A stretch of 32,559 nucleotides of DNA from contig CAJUGT010000033.1 of NCBI GenBank assembly GCA_910586435.1, positions 1-32,559 on the forward strand, written 5' to 3'. How positions within the stretch are numbered: position 1 is the stretch's first letter; each line of letters begins with the position of its first letter. The notes beneath the pieces are model-generated. The model was given only the letters and a program-made list of their open reading frames with translations, ran no database searches and was not told where the DNA came from. The position numbers and the translations under genes are program-made. This DNA is from an uncultured Acetatifactor sp. GTDB lineage: Bacteria; Bacillota; Clostridia; Lachnospirales; Lachnospiraceae. Positions 29,435-32,559 of the stretch are shown piece after piece.

Positions 29435-30869
29435 CAAGAGGGTGTTGGCCCTGATAGGGGCTACGGAGGCATATATGATTTTTTCCATGCTGTATGCCAT
29501 TCTCTTACACACGGCGGAGACGGGAACCTATATTCAATTGGTGATTTATGTGATGTTGTTGATAGCCAGCATTGTGGGATTTGCTGTTCTGAAGGGCAGC
29601 AGGCCCTGCGGGAGGGTAATCACCGGGTCGGGAGCGCTGGCGTACCTGGTTCTGATGAGCCTTGGCGCCGAAGAACTTACATATGTGTATGCCTTTCCCA
29701 TCTTGATAGCATCTGTTATGTACCTGAACAAGAATTATGCCATTGCGGGGGCGTCAGTTATTGCGATAGCGAATGTTATCAGAACGGTAAGGGATGTGTC
29801 GGCAGGCAGCATGGATATTGGGCTTGCCATGATACGATGGGTAATGACCGTTCTAATCTGTACTGCGGCATATGTTGTCATGCAGATAATACAGCGTTTT
29901 AATGAGGAAAATGTGGCCAGTATCCGCAAGTCCGCAGAGCGTCAGGGGCAGATTTCAATGCAGATGGCATCCATTGCGGATGAGATTGGCAGAAATTTTG
30001 AAAGTGCCAGCGAAACTCTGACGGAGTTAAAAGCGGGCATTGAAGCAAATAATTTTGCCATGAATAACATTGCCGAAAGTACGGAGAGCACGGCGCTGGC
30101 AATACAGGAGCAGGCGCAGATGTGCGCCTCCATACAGGAAAGTTCTGACAGGGTGGAAGAGGATGCCGCAAGAGTGGAGACAGCGGCAAGGAATACTTCT
30201 AAGAATGTGGCGGAAGGAGCAGCGCTGGTACATGAATTAAAGGAACAGGCAGAGGGGGTGGAGACGGCAAGCAGGCAGACTGTGGAAGCGACTTCAAGGC
30301 TTCTGGCCCGTGTGGATCAGGTGGAAAGCATTGTGGGAGATATTCTGAACATCTCTTCTCAGACAAATCTTCTGGCACTGAATGCTTCCATTGAAGCGGC
30401 AAGGGCAGGGGACGCTGGAAAAGGGTTTGCGGTGGTTGCCGATGAAATCAGACAGCTCTCGGAACAGACCAAAGAGGCAACGGGGCGTATCACCGGTATT
30501 ATTTCGGAATTGATTAACGATGCCCAAAGCGCTTCGGCAAGCCTGGACAATTCTGTGGAATACATCAATCATCAGACGGAAAAAATTGAGGTGGCAAAAG
30601 AGAAATTTGAGAGTATTGACCATGAAGTGTCGGAGCTTACGGGCAATATCAGGCATACGGACACCACCATGGCAGAGATTCTCAAGGCTACAGGAGTCAT
30701 TTCTGATAATATTTCCCACCTGTCCGCTTCCAGTGAGGAGGTGGCTGCCGCTTCGGAAGAAAGTGTGAAGACCGCTTCTGATACGGTGAAGAGAATGGAA
30801 GAATGCACCCGAATCCTGGCAAATATTAAGGCTTTGGCAGAAAGGCTGAAAGAGTGCGCAGGGCAGTGA
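29406..30869 (+). CDS. Membrane methyl-accepting chemotaxis protein
   Basis: The 487-residue product starts at ATG 29406 (MTREQFLRSDK) with GGGAGGCGG just before; nine in-frame residues from an upstream ATG at 29379 are less likely. Residues 17-165 form about five or six membrane helices with almost no outer loops, so there is no usual periplasmic sensor domain. The signalling part is complete: ILNISSQTNLLALNASIEAA, RAGDAGKGFAVVADEIRQLSEQT, and heptads on both sides. The signal may be membrane state, or may be passed on by a partner protein. It overlaps the polymerase-like gene. Confidence 0.92.
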   Translation: MTREQFLRSDKRVLALIGATEAYMIFSMLYAILLHTAETGTYIQLVIYVMLLIASIVGFAVLKGSRPCGRVITGSGALAYLVLMSLGAEELTYVYAFPILIASVMYLNKNYAIAGASVIAIANVIRTVRDVSAGSMDIGLAMIRWVMTVLICTAAYVVMQIIQRFNEENVASIRKSAERQGQISMQMASIADEIGRNFESASETLTELKAGIEANNFAMNNIAESTESTALAIQEQAQMCASIQESSDRVEEDAARVETAARNTSKNVAEGAALVHELKEQAEGVETASRQTVEATSRLLARVDQVESIVGDILNISSQTNLLALNASIEAARAGDAGKGFAVVADEIRQLSEQTKEATGRITGIISELINDAQSASASLDNSVEYINHQTEKIEVAKEKFESIDHEVSELTGNIRHTDTTMAEILKATGVISDNISHLSASSEEVAAASEESVKTASDTVKRMEECTRILANIKALAERLKECAGQ

Positions 30870-30927
30870 TTAGATAAGTGCATTTGGATTTGTCTGCTGT
30901 CCTGGGACGGCGGGAGAGGGTGGCGCT

Positions 30928-31167
30928 ATGAGAAAGATGGAATTTAAAATGGAACGGCCCGGCCTTTTGGAAGCGGGCCAGAAGATTACGGTGACGGAAG
31001 GGGAACTGCCCAGCAATTATTATTATGTGATAGATCCTGCGCTGGCCATGTCCGCCAATATTCCTTTTAGAAACAGACTTACAAGCCGTGAAGGTGTGGT
31101 CACGGACGTAGTGGAAAATGCCAGAGGCTTTTATGTAACTGCGGAATTTGACGAACCGGAAGTATGA
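30928..31167 (+). CDS. Small conserved-looking protein of unknown function
   Basis: A 79-residue protein (MRKMEFKMERPGLLEAGQKI at the start) with alternating beta-strand-like segments such as KITVTEGELPSNYYYVIDP and GVVTDVVENARGFYVTAEFDE. It has no membrane segment and no motif that I recognise. GAGAGGG stands before the ATG. It lies 58 bp after the chemoreceptor gene and ends 15 bp from the convergent DUF2461-like gene. Codon use and the clean start favour a real gene. Confidence 0.6.
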   Translation: MRKMEFKMERPGLLEAGQKITVTEGELPSNYYYVIDPALAMSANIPFRNRLTSREGVVTDVVENARGFYVTAEFDEPEV

Positions 31168-31182
31168 GAAAAATACGCAGTA

Positions 31183-31845
31183 TTAAGTAATGGCCTTTTT
31201 CAGCATAAAGTATACATCTGCCGCACTGTCAAAGGAGCGGCGGATTTCCTCCAGTAGTTTTCTGTCAAAAAACCTGGGGTTAAGCGTTTCTTTATGCAGA
31301 AAGGAGAGGTTTTTATGCTCTAACCAACACCGTAAAATCTCCTTTTCGTCCGGGTAACTGGGTTTTTGATAAGTCTCCCCATGGACTTCCAATAACCCGG
31401 ACATATTGAATTTCTGAATTACTTCTGTGGCAAAGTTCCGGTTATCCAGTATATAATCTCTGATGTTTTCCATTCCCTTTGCGTTCATGTTATATATGTT
31501 TATGCCGTATTTGTATCCATCTAATGACGCGTCAAAAAAGAAACCCAAAGTATTTTTTTTGTCTTCCCGGTTTAATTTGAATCGCACATAGCAATATTCT
31601 CTTATGGGAGCATTACCGCAAAAACGAGCATCATGATATGGGGAGGAGATGCATCTTCTCTTGCTTCCTGATAAATCACTGTCAAGCTTGTTAAAATAAT
31701 GAGACAATTCAAAGTACAGATCTTCTAAAGGCTGTCTGACTCCTTCGATGTAAAGCATTTCGTTTTCTCGATGGGCAGTTTTTGAATTGTCTTTTTTGAT
31801 GGATTCATAATATTTTATGGTAGACTGATTAAATCCCTGAAACAT
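31183..31845 (-). CDS. DUF2461-like protein
   Basis: The 220-residue protein begins MFQGFNQSTIKYYESIKKDN and has EGVRQPLEDLYFELSHYFNKLD. Later come YCYVRFKLNREDKKNTLGFFFDASLDGYKYGINIYNM and a PSYPDEKEILRCWLEHKNLSF segment. This recalls the DUF2461 (PF09365) family, whose function is unknown; the match is from memory and moderate. GGTGGGGGTG stands before the ATG and overlaps the end of the S51 peptidase gene, 11 bp upstream, so the two form an operon. Confidence 0.65.
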   Translation of the reverse strand: MFQGFNQSTIKYYESIKKDNSKTAHRENEMLYIEGVRQPLEDLYFELSHYFNKLDSDLSGSKRRCISSPYHDARFCGNAPIREYCYVRFKLNREDKKNTLGFFFDASLDGYKYGINIYNMNAKGMENIRDYILDNRNFATEVIQKFNMSGLLEVHGETYQKPSYPDEKEILRCWLEHKNLSFLHKETLNPRFFDRKLLEEIRRSFDSAADVYFMLKKAIT

Positions 31846-31856
31846 TTCACCCCCAC

Positions 31857-32417
31857 CTATTGGCCGATAATTTCCAATTCATCCGGAAAGTTTCGTATTG
31901 ACAGCGCACAGGTGTCTGTAAGCCGCATCTTATCTTTGAAAGGAAAAGATACTTTGCCCTTTTTTTCACCTTCGGCACAGTGAACATCCAGTTTTGTGTC
32001 TATCAGAGCTAAATTATCGGGTAAATTATTGGCGAAAATAATACTTCCGGCACTGACACCTATTACCAGGCCATTGGTACCAATATATTTCAATAAGGCT
32101 GCGCGAAAACCGGTTTCGTTTATTCTTTCGAGCAGATACTTTGTACTGCCGCCGCACAGATATACAACATCATACTGCCCCAGTTCTTCCATATCCATGC
32201 CAATATGCAAATCATACACTTTAATATTTTTATTCTGTATGCCGCATTTTATCAGATCGTTCATGCATTTTGGCAGAACTTTGACAGCCTCGGCGTCTAT
32301 TGCCGCTGTAGGAATGAACAATGCCTTTACAGAGGATGTGTCTTTTCCCAGCATACTGATAAAGTGATTTTTTATTTCTTCTGTTTCTAAGCCTGCTGAT
32401 GTTAATAATACTCTCAT
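31857..32417 (-). CDS. Peptidase S51 family protein (dipeptidase E-like)
   Basis: The 186-residue protein has the class-I-glutaminase-like fold of S51 peptidases: MRVLLTSAGLETEEI, VVYLCGGSTKYLLERI, and the nucleophile elbow GVSAGSI with Ser122. His146 in LDVHC is the likely partner. The family cleaves Asp-X dipeptides or related small substrates in the cytoplasm. It is short compared with the usual 200-230 residues. The ATG at 32417 has only a weak GGAA upstream. It is transcribed with the DUF2461-like gene. Confidence 0.85.
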   Translation of the reverse strand: MRVLLTSAGLETEEIKNHFISMLGKDTSSVKALFIPTAAIDAEAVKVLPKCMNDLIKCGIQNKNIKVYDLHIGMDMEELGQYDVVYLCGGSTKYLLERINETGFRAALLKYIGTNGLVIGVSAGSIIFANNLPDNLALIDTKLDVHCAEGEKKGKVSFPFKDKMRLTDTCALSIRNFPDELEIIGQ

Positions 32418-32433
32418 AGTTTTTTTTATTCCA

Positions 32434-32451
32434 GTTCCCGCTTGCGGGAAC
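32434..32451. other. Hairpin upstream of the S51 peptidase gene
   Basis: GTTCCCG-CTTG-CGGGAAC is a perfect 7-bp stem. It lies 17 bp before the ATG on the minus strand and resembles the TTCCCAC/GTGGGAA hairpin in the fabD-fabG gap. There is no T-tract on either side. It may be a leader structure or a dispersed repeat. Confidence 0.6.
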
Positions 32452-32559
32452 TTGTTCCGGTCTCTACACTTCGGTGCCCCTATTTGGGAAGGGTTATTCA
32501 GCCGCTAGTGTTTCATCCTTTAATTAACTCGACTTTTTGACAGACAGAGTATCAACAAT

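Noticed and set aside
32434..32451. Rho-independent terminator
   Set aside because: The stem is good, but the T-run on the plus strand precedes it and does not follow it; on the minus strand A residues follow.

Overview
The window reads as chromosomal DNA of an anaerobic Firmicute of the class Clostridia, most likely a gut Lachnospiraceae. The reasons are AGGAGG-type ribosome sites, sigma-A promoters, moderate GC, FabK as enoyl-ACP reductase, a MarR-type FabT-like lipid regulator, an AccD-AccA fusion, and many short dispersed hairpin repeats. The genus assignment is an inference; there is no rRNA or tRNA gene to fix it. No CRISPR array, prophage or complete insertion sequence was found.

Left part (1-9600). 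A three-copy tandem array of 71-bp promoter-like repeats leads into a DUF2264 family protein. Next come an orphan small serine recombinase and a soluble chemoreceptor with a C-terminal zinc-binding (CZB) domain. On the minus strand an EAL-type c-di-GMP phosphodiesterase is followed after 14 bp by a large, apparently cytoplasmic GH28 (polygalacturonase-like) protein. The DUF2264 and GH28 genes suggest use of plant polysaccharide fragments.

Centre (9600-20010). A type II fatty-acid synthesis cluster runs acpP-fabK-fabD-fabG-fabF-fabZ-accDA-fabH, then a FabT-like MarR regulator and cardiolipin synthase. A strong promoter before acpP carries two TTTGA-N3-TCAAA type palindromes just downstream of its -10, as expected for FabT repression. 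accB and accC are missing, and the fabF-fabZ gap, where accB often lies in related operons, holds long hairpins instead.

Right part (20010-32559). An ECF sigma factor has its own ECF-type promoter and overlaps a membrane protein, probably its anti-sigma, which carries four 45-bp tandem repeats. On the minus strand a promoter drives a compact four-gene operon: a soluble KdpD-like kinase, a KdpE-like regulator, a 61-residue acidic protein and a zeta-toxin-like P-loop protein. A 136-bp MITE-like element with an 8-bp target duplication lies between this promoter and an RlmI/K-like methyltransferase gene. A fourth copy of the promoter-like repeat precedes a striking protein built of about twenty 11-residue repeats with a C-terminal membrane anchor. 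Then follow a flavin reductase, an O-antigen ligase/polymerase-like membrane protein overlapping a membrane chemoreceptor, a small protein, and a minus-strand pair (DUF2461-like protein and S51 peptidase).

The most unusual items are the kinase-regulator-toxin operon, the hendecad-repeat protein, the repeat family that joins an extended -10 to a fixed palindrome, and the phosphodiesterase-GH28 gene pair.
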